Shown one piece after another: positions 44,708 to 54,259 of a DNA stretch of 64,000 nt. Position 1 is the stretch's first letter. Each line of letters starts with the position of its first letter. Source of the DNA: Sphingobium sp. OAS761 (GTDB lineage: Bacteria > Pseudomonadota > Alphaproteobacteria > Sphingomonadales > Sphingomonadaceae); the NCBI RefSeq assembly GCF_024168485.1, contig NZ_JALJVY010000006.1, forward strand, positions 186,001 through 250,000, read 5' to 3'. The notes beneath the pieces were generated by a model. The model was not told the origin of the DNA. It saw only the letters and a program-made list of their open reading frames with translations, and did not search any database. The position numbers were made by a program, and so were the translations under genes.

Positions 44708-47230
44708 ATGTTATCCGAAATCCGGCGCCGGCATGTTCGCCAGCTTTGCGCCGCCACCATGCTGGCAGGGCTGGCAGGGTTGTTGCCGCAAGCCGCCGTC
44801 GCGCAGGTCGAGGCGCCGCAGGAAGCTGGCGCGGCCAATAGCGGCATCGCCGACATCGTCGTGACCGCCAACCGTCGCGACGAACGCAACCAGGACGTGC
44901 CGATCGCGATCACTGCCCTGTCGGCCGATCGCCTGCAGCAGCAGGGCATTGCGAAGGAACAGGATCTTCAGGCCAGCGTGCCATCGCTCGTCGTCGGTCC
45001 CAACGGCCAGGGATCGCGCGATTCGCAGTCCTTCACGATTCGCGGCCAGGGTGCGACCTTCCAGGCCTCGCCGGGCGTCGTCGTCTATCTGAACGAAGTG
45101 CCGCTGCCCGCCGCCATCACCCTGTCGCAACAGGGCGGTCCCGGCAACTTCGTCGACCTGGAAAATCTCCAGGTGCTTTCCGGCCCGCAGGGCACGCTGT
45201 TCGGCCGCAACACCACCGGCGGCGCGGTGCTGCTGGTGCCCAAGAAGCCGACCAATGAGTTCGGCGGTTGGATCCAGGGCCGCATCGGCAATTACGACCG
45301 CCGCGAGATCGAGGGCGCGGTCAACATCCCGGTGATCGAGGACAAGCTGCTGGTTCGCGTCGTGGGCGCCTATCACGACCGCGACGGCTACACCCGCGAT
45401 GTCGTGTGGAACAAGGACCGCGACGACGAGCATTGGTATTCGGGCCGCATCGGCATCACCTTCAAGCCGACCGAGACCATCGACAACTACACGATGATCT
45501 ACGGCGCGAAGTCGAGCAATAACGGCGCCGGTTTCATCCATCGCGGCTTCAATATCGCGGGTCTGCGGGGCTATGGCCTGTGCGACAGCGCGTTCACCGG
45601 TCCCTGCTCCGCCTATCAGCAGATTTCCGATCAGGCAAACGCTCTGGGGCCGCGCCAGACCGCCCTTGGCACCGACGTGTTTTCGAAAACAAAGACATGG
45701 GGCATCACCAACACGACAGATATCGAGCTGTCCGACACATTGACGCTGCGCAACATCGTCAGTTTCCAGAAGATGAAGCTGGATTACGCCTATGACAGCG
45801 ACGGCACGATATTGCAGCAGCATGACGTTGACGGCAATCGCTATCCGGCGCCCGGCCAGGCGACGCTGCCCGACGGCACGCCTCTGACATATGCCAATGC
45901 CTATGACAGCGGCAGCCCGCGCGATGACCTGAAGCAGTTTACCGAAGAGCTCCAGTTCCAGGGCAAGACGCTGGACAATATGCTGACCTATACGGTTGGC
46001 GGCTTCTATTATGATCAGAAGCCCAATGGCATCCAGCAGGGCGGCGTGTTCCTGTTCTGCCCCGCCGCCTATACCGGTTCGTCGGCTGCCTGCTATTCGG
46101 GCCGCAGCACCTATGGCACGAGCCAGGAATCGAAGGCGCTTTATGCCCAGGCTACGCTTGACTTCGGTGCGTTCGCACCGTCGCTTGAAGGACTGCGGCT
46201 GACCGGCGGCTACCGCCATACCTGGGACAAGATCACCGGCTTCTCCGCCGGCTACACGCCGCAGGCGGCTACCGGCGGAACGACCGCGAAGTGCAATTCG
46301 ACCGGTCTGCTGGTTCCCACGGCTACCGCCATCGACGATTGCCGGTACGAGGCCGAATTGAAGAGCAACGCCTCGACCTGGCTGATCGGGCTCGATTACA
46401 AGGTCACGCGCGACATATTGCTGTTCGCCAAGGTCAACCGCGGCTACAAGTCGGGCGGCTTCAACCAGCAGGCCGTGTTCGAGACGACCCGGACGTTCGA
46501 TCCGGAAACCGTCACGTCCTACGAGGCGGGCTTCAAGTCGGACTTCCGCGTCGCCGACGTCCCGTTCCGGCTGAACACGACCGGCTACATTCTCGACTTC
46601 AAGAACAGCCAGCGGGCAGGCGCCGACTTCAATCCCGGCTCGGGCGCCGGCGGCGCGGTGGTGCGCAACGCGGACGCGCGGATCAAGGGCGTCGAAGTGG
46701 AAGCCTCGATGCAGCCGTTCAAGGGGCTCGAGATCGGCGGCAACTTCAGCTACACGGACGCGAAATATACAAATTATTCCTATGAGACGCCCACGCAGAT
46801 GCAAGCATGTAACGGTACCGTTCAGCCCGGCGGTATCGTCGACCTGAGCTGCCTGCCCTATCAATATGTGTCGCCCTATATCTGGAGCATCCATGCCAAT
46901 GCGACCATCCCGGTCGGCGACGACATGGGCGACCTTAACTTCTTCGTGAACTATTCGCACACGTCACGCCAATATACGGACCAGGACTCGCTGGTCGGTA
47001 CGCAGCCGGGTGCCTATCTGGAAGCGTTCGGCATTTTGAACATGTCGCTCGACTGGAAGAATATCGGCCGGAGCGGCGTCGACGCGGGCCTGTTCGTGAC
47101 CAACGCCACGAACAAGCTGTACCGGATCAGCAACGCCAATGTTTATGGCGGCCTGCTCTATGACACGACGCTGTACGGCGAACCCCGCATGTACGGGCTC
47201 AAGCTGCGCTACCGCTTCGGCGGCGAATAA
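44708..47230 (+). CDS. TonB-dependent outer-membrane receptor (receptor 4)
   Basis: An 840-residue receptor with ATG at 44708 after AGGAGAGAG. It has a signal peptide ending near AAVAQV, a TonB-box-like ADIVVTANRRDER, and the plug block QVLSGPQGTLFGRNTTGG. Its plug and first barrel strands are nearly the same as those of receptor 5 (58497-61064), while the extracellular-loop regions differ. That pattern fits duplication followed by change in ligand specificity. The barrel ends LKLRYRFGGE. Confidence 0.94.
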   Translation: MLSEIRRRHVRQLCAATMLAGLAGLLPQAAVAQVEAPQEAGAANSGIADIVVTANRRDERNQDVPIAITALSADRLQQQGIAKEQDLQASVPSLVVGPNGQGSRDSQSFTIRGQGATFQASPGVVVYLNEVPLPAAITLSQQGGPGNFVDLENLQVLSGPQGTLFGRNTTGGAVLLVPKKPTNEFGGWIQGRIGNYDRREIEGAVNIPVIEDKLLVRVVGAYHDRDGYTRDVVWNKDRDDEHWYSGRIGITFKPTETIDNYTMIYGAKSSNNGAGFIHRGFNIAGLRGYGLCDSAFTGPCSAYQQISDQANALGPRQTALGTDVFSKTKTWGITNTTDIELSDTLTLRNIVSFQKMKLDYAYDSDGTILQQHDVDGNRYPAPGQATLPDGTPLTYANAYDSGSPRDDLKQFTEELQFQGKTLDNMLTYTVGGFYYDQKPNGIQQGGVFLFCPAAYTGSSAACYSGRSTYGTSQESKALYAQATLDFGAFAPSLEGLRLTGGYRHTWDKITGFSAGYTPQAATGGTTAKCNSTGLLVPTATAIDDCRYEAELKSNASTWLIGLDYKVTRDILLFAKVNRGYKSGGFNQQAVFETTRTFDPETVTSYEAGFKSDFRVADVPFRLNTTGYILDFKNSQRAGADFNPGSGAGGAVVRNADARIKGVEVEASMQPFKGLEIGGNFSYTDAKYTNYSYETPTQMQACNGTVQPGGIVDLSCLPYQYVSPYIWSIHANATIPVGDDMGDLNFFVNYSHTSRQYTDQDSLVGTQPGAYLEAFGILNMSLDWKNIGRSGVDAGLFVTNATNKLYRISNANVYGGLLYDTTLYGEPRMYGLKLRYRFGGE

Positions 47231-47245
47231 GGCTTGAAAGAATCG

Positions 47246-47272
47246 GGGCCGGCGGCAGGATGTCGCCGGCCC
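47246..47272 (+). terminator. Hairpin between receptor 4 and hydrolase genes
   Basis: A perfect 9-bp stem pairs GGGCCGGCG (47246-47254) with CGCCGGCCC (47264-47272), followed only by TATTC. It may cause partial termination or protect the receptor message's 3' end before the downstream hydrolase gene. Confidence 0.5.
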
Positions 47273-47323
47273 TATTCACAGGACAATGCCATCCGCGCGA
47301 ACGCGGAGGCGCGGAGAGGACGC

Positions 47324-48292
47324 ATGGCCTATTGGCAGCATCGCCACGCGCGGATAAACGGCATCGGCATGCACTATGTCGAGCAGGGCGAAGGGCCCCT
47401 GCTCATCCTCTGCCATGGTTTCCCACATCTCTGGCTGAGCTGGCACCGGCAAATGCCCGCATTGGCAGACGCGGGCTGGCGCGTGGTTGCCCCTGACATG
47501 CGCGGCATGGGTCAGACCGATGCGCCCGTCGACGCGTCGGCTTACGACATTGACCATGTCGTCGGCGACCTGATCGGGCTGCTCGACCATCTCGGCGACG
47601 AGCAGGCCGTGTTCGCGGGCCTCGATTTCGGGTTGTTCACCATCTATGATCTGGCGCATCGCCATCCCGAGCGGGTGCGCGGCATCATCGCCTTGCAGAA
47701 CCCGCATTTCCCCGACCGGCCGGACATATCCCCTCTGGCGGAGGCGTCTGAGTGGGCGAAGGAACACTTCGTCCATATCGACTATTTTGTACCCGTCGGT
47801 CCCGCCGACCGCGATTTGGCGGCGCGACCGCGCACCTTTCTCCACCGGCTATTCTACGCACTGTCGGGCGATTTTCACTATATCGACATCTGGCGTCATC
47901 CGCCGGGCACCTCCTATATCGACGCCCTTCCGCAAGCGCCGCCGCTCCCCTGGCCATGGCTGACCGAATGGGAACTGGAATGGTTCGTTTCCGAATATGC
48001 ACGGTCCGGATTTACCGGCGGGCTGAACTGGTATCGAACGATGGACGTGCGCTGGGCGCAGCGCGCATCCTATCGCGGCCGCAAAACCAGCCAGCCCTTC
48101 TACTTCATCGGCAGCGACAGGGATGTCGATTTGGAGGTATGGCATGGCGACGATCCCATTCCCGCCATCACCGATCATCATGCCGATGTTCGCCGGGTCG
48201 AGCTGATCACCGGCGCCGGACATATGATGCAGCTGGAGGCCGCCGATACGGTCACCGCGCTGATGATCGAATTTCTGAAGGATCTTGCCTGA
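47324..48292 (+). CDS. Alpha/beta hydrolase, epoxide-hydrolase-like
   Basis: A 322-residue alpha/beta hydrolase. The oxyanion loop is HGFPHLW, the nucleophile is probably the Asp of AGLDFGLF (position of GHDWG in epoxide hydrolases) and the base His is in GAGHMMQ. A Tyr-rich cap region suits epoxide activation. The ATG at 47324 follows GGAGAGGA. It lies after TonB receptor 4 and before the EthD-SnoaL fusion gene. A dehalogenase-type reaction cannot be excluded. Confidence 0.85.
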   Translation: MAYWQHRHARINGIGMHYVEQGEGPLLILCHGFPHLWLSWHRQMPALADAGWRVVAPDMRGMGQTDAPVDASAYDIDHVVGDLIGLLDHLGDEQAVFAGLDFGLFTIYDLAHRHPERVRGIIALQNPHFPDRPDISPLAEASEWAKEHFVHIDYFVPVGPADRDLAARPRTFLHRLFYALSGDFHYIDIWRHPPGTSYIDALPQAPPLPWPWLTEWELEWFVSEYARSGFTGGLNWYRTMDVRWAQRASYRGRKTSQPFYFIGSDRDVDLEVWHGDDPIPAITDHHADVRRVELITGAGHMMQLEAADTVTALMIEFLKDLA

Positions 48293-48316
48293 TCCACTAC
48301 ATGGGAGATCGATGCT

Positions 48317-49126
48317 ATGTTCAAATGCATTGCGTTGCTCAAGCGCCGCGCCGACATCAGCCGGGAGGCGTTCATCGAATATTATGAGACACGCCATTCC
48401 ATCCTGATCCGTCGGCTGTTGCCCGGCATCGTCGATTATCGCCGCAACTATGTCGACCTTGATGGCGCTTTTTCCTATCCTGCCGCCGGGCCGATCGATT
48501 TCGACGTGGTAACGGAGATCCGCCTGGCCGACCGCGCCGCCTATGACCGCTTCATCGCCCGCGCCTCCGAACCGGACATCGCCCGCCAGATCGCGCAGGA
48601 TGAGGAAAATCTATTCGACCGGTCGACCATGCGGATGTTCGTGGTGGACGAGAAGGCCAGCCATGGCACAGCCGACCCGCTACGTGCGTTGCAGGACGAG
48701 CGCGCTATCACGCGCGGCCTGTCGACCTTTGCCCGGATTCTCGACAGGAAACAGTGGGACCGGCTGGGCGACGTCTTCGCGTCGGACGTCGTGTTTGATT
48801 ATGGATCGGGCCGGGACGAAGCAGGCATGGCGGCGCTCACCGACAATATGCGCCGTTTCCTTGACCGATGCGGCGGCACACAGCATTTGCTGGGCAGCAT
48901 ATTGGTCGACGTCGATGGCGACCGGGCGGTCAGCCGGGCCTATGTGCAGGCACGCCACCAGCGCATCGGCGATGCCGCCGGCCCGATATTCGATTCGAAC
49001 GGCGAATATGTCGACCGATGGGAAAGGCGGACGGACGGGTGGCGGATCGTCCGCCGCGACGCCATCTGGGCCGCGCATACCGGCGATCCGGCAATTCTCG
49101 ATGCGGGAACGGGCGATCTGGGCTGA
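48317..49126 (+). CDS. EthD-like / SnoaL-like two-domain fusion protein
   Basis: A 269-residue protein. Residues 1 to about 105 look like an EthD/ferredoxin-like domain (KCIALLKRRADISREAF, EYYETRHSILI). Residues about 125 to 260 look like an NTF2-fold SnoaL-type domain (RGLSTFARILDRKQWDRLG, DYGSGRD, DGWRIVRRDAIW). Both are common single-domain proteins in degradation operons, the second often cyclases, isomerases or dehydratases. The fusion is unusual. It follows the epoxide-hydrolase-like gene by 24 bp. Confidence 0.8.
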   Translation: MFKCIALLKRRADISREAFIEYYETRHSILIRRLLPGIVDYRRNYVDLDGAFSYPAAGPIDFDVVTEIRLADRAAYDRFIARASEPDIARQIAQDEENLFDRSTMRMFVVDEKASHGTADPLRALQDERAITRGLSTFARILDRKQWDRLGDVFASDVVFDYGSGRDEAGMAALTDNMRRFLDRCGGTQHLLGSILVDVDGDRAVSRAYVQARHQRIGDAAGPIFDSNGEYVDRWERRTDGWRIVRRDAIWAAHTGDPAILDAGTGDLG

Positions 49127-49143
49127 GACCGCCTGCCCATGCC

Positions 49144-49944
49144 TCAGCTGTCAGGGCCAAGGTCGGGTACCCAGGGCACCCCGTTGATATGGCCGCCGCC
49201 GTCGACATACAATGTGTTTCCGGTCAGGTAACGCGCGTCTTCGCTGGCGAGGAACAGGGCGACGGGGGCGACATCCTCTTCCGGATCACCCATCCGACCC
49301 ATGGGATTGGCCGCCGCCGTGGCCGCCGCGACCTCGGGCTCCATTTCCTTGAACCGGCGATAGCTGGCGGTTGCCGCCGCCGGGCAGATGATGTTGGCAC
49401 AAACGCCGTAGCCTGCCCATTCCCGCGCGGCAGTACGGGTGTAGGCACGCAGCGCCTCCTTGCCCGCATTATATTCCGCCGTGCCCATATGGGCATTGAC
49501 CCCGTTCAGCGAGGCGATGTTGATGATCCGCCCCCAATGACGCGCGCGCATGTGCGGGAAGGCCGCTTCCATCGACCATTTCGCGGCATAGAGGCACATA
49601 TCCATGCAATCGGCGAACACCGCGTCGGACTTGGTCTCGACGCGGCTGGCGCCCGTGCCGCGATAGGCGTTGTTGACCAGGACATCAATGCTGCCGAAGC
49701 GAGCCACACAGTCGGCGACCGCCGCCTGCACCTGATCCTTTTCGGTGACGTCGCATTGGAAAAAAGCCGATTGCGCGCCCATCGCCAGCAGCGTTTGGGC
49801 CGTCGCCGTGCCCTTCTGGGCATCGAAATCGACCACCAGCACCGCAGCGCCTTCCTTCGCGAAGCGCCGGGCCATGCCTTCCCCGATCCCATCGGCCGCG
49901 CCCGTGATCAGCGCCGTGCGGCCCACCAGTCTGCCTTCTGACAT
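49144..49944 (-). CDS. Short-chain dehydrogenase/reductase
   Basis: A 266-residue SDR with ITGAADGIGEGMA, VNNAYRG in place of NNAG and YNAGKEALRAYTR. It is the last gene of the ten-gene minus-strand run from 57510. The YNAGK variant keeps Tyr and Lys, so it should be active. It starts 12 bp after the AhpD-like gene. Confidence 0.91.
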   Translation of the reverse strand: MSEGRLVGRTALITGAADGIGEGMARRFAKEGAAVLVVDFDAQKGTATAQTLLAMGAQSAFFQCDVTEKDQVQAAVADCVARFGSIDVLVNNAYRGTGASRVETKSDAVFADCMDMCLYAAKWSMEAAFPHMRARHWGRIINIASLNGVNAHMGTAEYNAGKEALRAYTRTAAREWAGYGVCANIICPAAATASYRRFKEMEPEVAAATAAANPMGRMGDPEEDVAPVALFLASEDARYLTGNTLYVDGGGHINGVPWVPDLGPDS

Positions 49945-49956
49945 CTGCTTCGATCC

Positions 49957-50517
49957 TTATTCGGCCGCATTGGCGAAGGGCAGACAGACGCTGTCGAACC
50001 CAAGCACATGGGCGACCCTGCCCAAGCCCATCCACGCCGCGACGCTGTGCGCGAGATCCACGATCTCCGCATCGGAAAACAGCGCATGGGCGCGTGCCCA
50101 GAAATCTTCGTCATCGGCGATGACCTTGGGTTCCTCGGCGAAGCGTTCGGCGAATTCCATAGCCAGCCGCTCACGCGGGCTGAACAACGACGATGTGCGC
50201 CATTGCTCGACATCGGCGTAGAAAGCCTCGTCCGGCGCCGGTCCATTATCGGTCACCAGATGATCGGGCCGCGTACCGCTGGCGGCGAACATGGCGCCCG
50301 CATCCCGCGCTGCTCGAAACTGCTGGCAAATGATGCAGCCATTGATCTGGGCGATGCGGCTGCGCGCGCCCTCGAATTCGCGAAGCGACAATATGCTGTG
50401 CTGATAGACGGCCTTCGAAAAATGTCCTGCCGTTTCCATCAACTGCCGCCCATGCGCACGCGCGGCATAGCCATAGGGATCGGCGGCATCCTGCTCGGGA
50501 ATATCGATGCGCAACAT
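49957..50517 (-). CDS. AhpD/carboxymuconolactone decarboxylase-family protein
   Basis: A 186-residue helical protein with the redox CxxC in NGCIICQQFRAAR, typical of AhpD-like peroxidase or decarboxylase-type proteins, followed by further helices. In degradation operons such proteins may handle peroxides or act on lactones. It lies between an esterase and an SDR gene in the same run. The exact role is unknown. Confidence 0.85.
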   Translation of the reverse strand: MLRIDIPEQDAADPYGYAARAHGRQLMETAGHFSKAVYQHSILSLREFEGARSRIAQINGCIICQQFRAARDAGAMFAASGTRPDHLVTDNGPAPDEAFYADVEQWRTSSLFSPRERLAMEFAERFAEEPKVIADDEDFWARAHALFSDAEIVDLAHSVAAWMGLGRVAHVLGFDSVCLPFANAAE

Positions 50518-50540
50518 GTCTCTCTCCTCCTCGGTTCAGG

Positions 50541-51512
50541 TCAGTGCCGTGCCCAGTGCGCGGCGACGAAATCAGCGATTTCTCGATCCTTTTCCTCATC
50601 CTCCGGCCCGTCGAAGAAGCCGCCATGGGGCATCGCCTCGAAAACGTGCAGGTCTGCGGCCACTCCCGCCTGCCGCAACCGCCTGTGCATCCGCACGGTG
50701 TTGGACAGGAACAGGTCGCGCGTGCCCGATTGCAGCAGCGTCGGCGGAAAGCCGGAAAGATCGCCGAACAAAGGAGACAGCAGCGGATCGTCGAGCCGGT
50801 GACCGTTCGAGTAGAGCATGATGGATTCGGTCAGACGGGCCTTCAGCACGGGGTCGATACTCATCAGCGTCTCGAAACTGTCGCCACTCTCCGTCAGGTC
50901 GACTTCGGGCGACAACAACAGCAGCGCCGCAGGCATCGGCAGTCCGGCCATCCTGGCGCGCAACATCAGCGCCGCAGCCAGATTGCCGCCCGCAGAACCG
51001 CCGCCGACGATAATATTATGGGCACCGCGCCGCTCCACTTCGGCCGCATAGACCGCCAGGCAATCGTCCAGCGCAGCGGGAAAGGGATGGTCGGGCGGCA
51101 TGCGGTAGTCGATGGCGGCCACCTCCACGCCGAACAGGGCTGCATCGCGCGCGCCGCAGGCCCGGCAGAAGTCGCCCGCACCGAACACAAGCGCACCCCC
51201 GTGGATTTCGATGTAAAGCCGCTGGTCGTCGGCGCTCAGCGATTCCGGGCGGGCGCGGTGCACGCCGACCCCGGCACACTGCTCTGTCGACACCATGATG
51301 GATGAATCGACAGGGCCGGTATAAGCGGCGGCCATGGCGCCATCGACCTGTGCGATCGTCGCGCGCCATCCCTCCGTGTCAGACGGGTCGGGCATCACGG
51401 CGCGTGGTTGCGACGCCGATGCCCGCAATGCGTCGGCGGCCTGCCCGCTGACCGATCGTGGCCACGGGATGACCCGCGCGTCGAGCATCATACCCTTCTC
51501 GTCAACGGTCAT
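50541..51512 (-). CDS. HSL-family alpha/beta hydrolase (esterase), cytoplasmic copy
   Basis: A 323-residue hormone-sensitive-lipase-type hydrolase. It has the oxyanion HGGALVFG, the nucleophilic Ser in GGGSAGGNLA, an Asp in SGTRDLFLS and the His in EAMPHGGF. Its ATG overlaps the stop of the next-upstream esterase gene by 4 bp. The two proteins are tandem paralogues, but this one has no signal peptide. It probably cleaves an ester or lactone of the pathway. Confidence 0.92.
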   Translation of the reverse strand: MTVDEKGMMLDARVIPWPRSVSGQAADALRASASQPRAVMPDPSDTEGWRATIAQVDGAMAAAYTGPVDSSIMVSTEQCAGVGVHRARPESLSADDQRLYIEIHGGALVFGAGDFCRACGARDAALFGVEVAAIDYRMPPDHPFPAALDDCLAVYAAEVERRGAHNIIVGGGSAGGNLAAALMLRARMAGLPMPAALLLLSPEVDLTESGDSFETLMSIDPVLKARLTESIMLYSNGHRLDDPLLSPLFGDLSGFPPTLLQSGTRDLFLSNTVRMHRRLRQAGVAADLHVFEAMPHGGFFDGPEDEEKDREIADFVAAHWARH

Positions 51513-52642
51513 GCGCTGTCCTCGAGCGGTTGCCAGTGCGCAGATACGAAGGCCTTGAGCTCCTGATCGAGCGCTGCATCTTCCGGCGCGCCGCCGAAGA
51601 AGCGGCCGTGCGGCATCGCCTCGAAGACATGGAGCTGTGCGGCGACGCCGGCCTTGCGCAGGGCGCGGTGCATCCTGACCGTGTTTGACAGATAAAGGTC
51701 GCGCGTGCCCGATTGCAGCAGCGTGGGCGGCAGCCCCTTCAGGTCGCCGAACAACGGGGAAAGATAAGGATCGCGCAGGTCGTGTCCCCCGGCGTAAAGC
51801 AGGGCGGTGGCGGCCAGCCGCCCCTTCAGCACCGGGTCGATATCCATCAGGGTCGCCACCGTGTCACCGCTCTCGGTCATATCGACCCGGGGCGAGAGCA
51901 GCAGGGCCGCGCGCGGCAGCGGCAGGCCCGCATCGCGCGCGCGCAGCATCAGCGCGGCGGTCAGATAGCCACCGGCCGACCCGCCGCCGACAATGATCCT
52001 GTCAGCGCCCCGCCTTTTCACCTCTGCGGCATAGACGGCAAAGCAGTCATCGAGCGCGACGGGATAACGATGACCCGGCGGCATCCGGTAATCGATGGAC
52101 AGGACCTCAACACCATGCAGCGCGGCTTCTCGCACCGCGCCCGCCTTGCAGAAATCGCCTCCGCCTGACACCAGTCCGCCACCATGAATGTCGATATAGA
52201 GCCGCCTGTCGGCGACATCGAGCGCATGGGGCCGCGCGCGGTGGACGGTCGCACCGGCCAGTGTTTCGGTAACGACCGTCACGGTCGGGTCCGGTTTCGG
52301 GAGATAAGCCGCCATGTCGCGGTCTATCTGCGCCACCAGATTGCGCCAGCCGTCGGAGTCGGATGGGTCCGGAAAGGGTGGCGCGGGCCGCCGCGCTGCT
52401 GCCTGTAACGCGGCGCGAGCCTGCGGGCTGATCGATTGCGGCCAGGGGATGGTCCGTTCGGCAAGTGTCATGCCATGATCATCGACACGAAGGACGCCTG
52501 TGGCGCCTTCCGTCCCTCGGACCGATTGTGCCGTAGCTGCCCGCACACCGGCGGGGAACAGCATGGCGATCAGCCCGGCACAGAAGCGCGCGATGCCACG
52601 ACGATTCATGGCAAGGCCGCTGGCATGATCCGCCCTTTCCAT
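51509..52642 (-). CDS. HSL-family alpha/beta hydrolase (esterase), probably exported
   Basis: A 377-residue paralogue of the downstream esterase. It has HGGGLVSGG, GGGSAGGYLTA, SGTRDLYLS and EAMPHGRF. Its N-terminus has a basic region and a hydrophobic stretch (FCAGLIAMLFPAGV) ending near RAATA, a plausible signal peptide. The ATG at 52642 has AGGAGGG upstream; the ATG at 52609 does not. It probably acts in the periplasm, before uptake. Confidence 0.9.
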   Translation of the reverse strand: MERADHASGLAMNRRGIARFCAGLIAMLFPAGVRAATAQSVRGTEGATGVLRVDDHGMTLAERTIPWPQSISPQARAALQAAARRPAPPFPDPSDSDGWRNLVAQIDRDMAAYLPKPDPTVTVVTETLAGATVHRARPHALDVADRRLYIDIHGGGLVSGGGDFCKAGAVREAALHGVEVLSIDYRMPPGHRYPVALDDCFAVYAAEVKRRGADRIIVGGGSAGGYLTAALMLRARDAGLPLPRAALLLSPRVDMTESGDTVATLMDIDPVLKGRLAATALLYAGGHDLRDPYLSPLFGDLKGLPPTLLQSGTRDLYLSNTVRMHRALRKAGVAAQLHVFEAMPHGRFFGGAPEDAALDQELKAFVSAHWQPLEDSA

Positions 52643-52653
52643 CAGCCCTCCTT

Positions 52654-53463
52654 TCAGGCGATCGCCAGGCCGCCATCGACGCGCAGATGCTGGCCCGTAA
52701 TGAAATCAGCGCCCGGTTCGGCCAGAAACAGCACCGCGCGCGCAATGTCCTCGGTGCGGCCAAGACGCGGCACCAGAGCCGGCCAGATCGCAGCGGCGGC
52801 GTTGCGCTCGATTTCCGGCCATTCGCTGCCCCAGCCATTTTTGGCCGCCTCCCCCTCGATCCAGGCGCGCAGCCCTTCCGTAACGGTGAAGCCGGGGCTG
52901 ACCGCGTTGGACGTCACGCCCGTTCCCCGCAGCGCTACCGCCAGACTTACCGTGAGCGACACGATTGCCGACTTGGCCGCCTTATAGTCGGGGATGGTCG
53001 AAATGGGATTGTCCGCAATGGCGCTCGCGGTCTGGATCACGCGGCCCCAGCCCCGCTCGATCATACCCGGCGTGATCGCATGGGTCATGGTGACGGCGGA
53101 AAGCACGTTGGCGCGATAGCCTTTGTCCCAATCCTCCGGCATGGCTTCGAACCATTGGGCCGATCCGTTGCCAGCCGCCGCGCCACCGGCATTGTTCACC
53201 AATATGTCGATCGGCCCTGTCTCCAGCGCTTGGGCAGCGACCGCGCGCGCGTCATCCGGCGCGTCCAGCGCGCCGCACACGCTGGCGACATCTGCGCCAC
53301 CGTTGCGCAGTTCGGCAACGACCGCGTCGATCTTGTCCGGATCGCGTCCGTGGACGATGACGCTGGCGCCCGCCCGCGCCAGCCAGCGCGCGCTTTCCGC
53401 GCCGATGCCGGAACTGGAGCCGGTGACCAGCGCTCGCTTGCCAAGGAGTGTAGCCGCCATCAT
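52654..53463 (-). CDS. Short-chain dehydrogenase/reductase
   Basis: A 269-residue SDR with VTGSSSGIGAE, NNAGGAAAG and YKAAKSAIVSLT. It resembles the SDR at 3468-4289 (shared TGSSSGIG, NNAGG and GxRVIQ/GRLIQ areas). It overlaps the upstream SDR gene by 4 bp and ends 11 bp before the exported esterase gene. Substrate unknown. Confidence 0.92.
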   Translation of the reverse strand: MMAATLLGKRALVTGSSSGIGAESARWLARAGASVIVHGRDPDKIDAVVAELRNGGADVASVCGALDAPDDARAVAAQALETGPIDILVNNAGGAAAGNGSAQWFEAMPEDWDKGYRANVLSAVTMTHAITPGMIERGWGRVIQTASAIADNPISTIPDYKAAKSAIVSLTVSLAVALRGTGVTSNAVSPGFTVTEGLRAWIEGEAAKNGWGSEWPEIERNAAAAIWPALVPRLGRTEDIARAVLFLAEPGADFITGQHLRVDGGLAIA

Positions 53464-54242
53464 CCGACCCCCGGTGCGCCAGGGTAACCTTCATAATATT
53501 GACCGGTCATCATCCCACCGTCGACGGCGATTTCGGCGCCCGACAGATAGGATGCATCGTCGCTGGCCAGGAACAGGGAAGCCCTGGCCACCTCTTCGGG
53601 CGCGCCGACCCGTTGGAGCGGAATATTGCCAAACCGTTCGTTGACCGCGTCGCGGCTGCGCCCGTCATGGTTGGTCATGACGGTGTCGACCCCGCCGGGA
53701 TGCACCGAATTGACCCGGATTCCCTTATGCCCCAGTTCCAGCGCGGCAACGCGGGTCAGCCCGCGCACACCCCATTTGCTGGACGAATAGGCGGCAAGAC
53801 CGTTCGCGCCCTTCATGCCATCGACCGAGGAAATGTTGACGACGGCACCGCCCCCCCGCGCGATCATGCCCGGCGCGACGGCCTTTAGCCCAAGAAACTG
53901 GCCCACGAGGTTTACCTCCAGCACCTTTTCATATTCCGCGCGGGTGGTTTCAAGCAGGGTACGGAACAGCAATATGCCCGCATTATTGACCAATATGTCG
54001 ACCGGGCCCAGGTCGGCTTCCACAGCGGCGACCATGTTGGCCCAGGCCTCTTCGTCCGTCACGTCGAGGCGGTAGAAGCGCGCCGCATCGCCCAGTTCCT
54101 CCGCCAGCGCCGCGCCCGCTTCGTCAAGCAAATCGGCGATCGCCACTTTCGCGCCTTCTGTTGCGAACAGACGGCTGGTGGCGGCACCCATGCCGCGCGC
54201 CCCTCCGGTGATGATCGCAACTTTTCCGTCCAATCTTCCCAT
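53460..54242 (-). CDS. Short-chain dehydrogenase/reductase resembling 3alpha/20beta-hydroxysteroid dehydrogenases
   Basis: A 260-residue SDR whose start (MGRLDGKVAIITGGARGMG) and ISSVDGMKG, YSSSKWGVRGLT segments resemble bacterial 3alpha(20beta)-hydroxysteroid dehydrogenases. NNAGI is intact. With the ketosteroid isomerase and KshA-like genes elsewhere in the window, this hints at steroid-like substrates. Many unrelated SDRs share this look, so the substrate is not established. Confidence 0.88.
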   Translation of the reverse strand: MGRLDGKVAIITGGARGMGAATSRLFATEGAKVAIADLLDEAGAALAEELGDAARFYRLDVTDEEAWANMVAAVEADLGPVDILVNNAGILLFRTLLETTRAEYEKVLEVNLVGQFLGLKAVAPGMIARGGGAVVNISSVDGMKGANGLAAYSSSKWGVRGLTRVAALELGHKGIRVNSVHPGGVDTVMTNHDGRSRDAVNERFGNIPLQRVGAPEEVARASLFLASDDASYLSGAEIAVDGGMMTGQYYEGYPGAPGVG

Positions 54243-54259
54243 GGCTGATCTCGCTCTCG

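Noticed and set aside
44711..46960. Very long minus-strand open frame opposite TonB receptor 4
   Set aside because: The plus strand carries a clear receptor with signal peptide, plug and barrel. The antisense frame has no domain or ribosome site and is a by-product of G+C-rich codon use.
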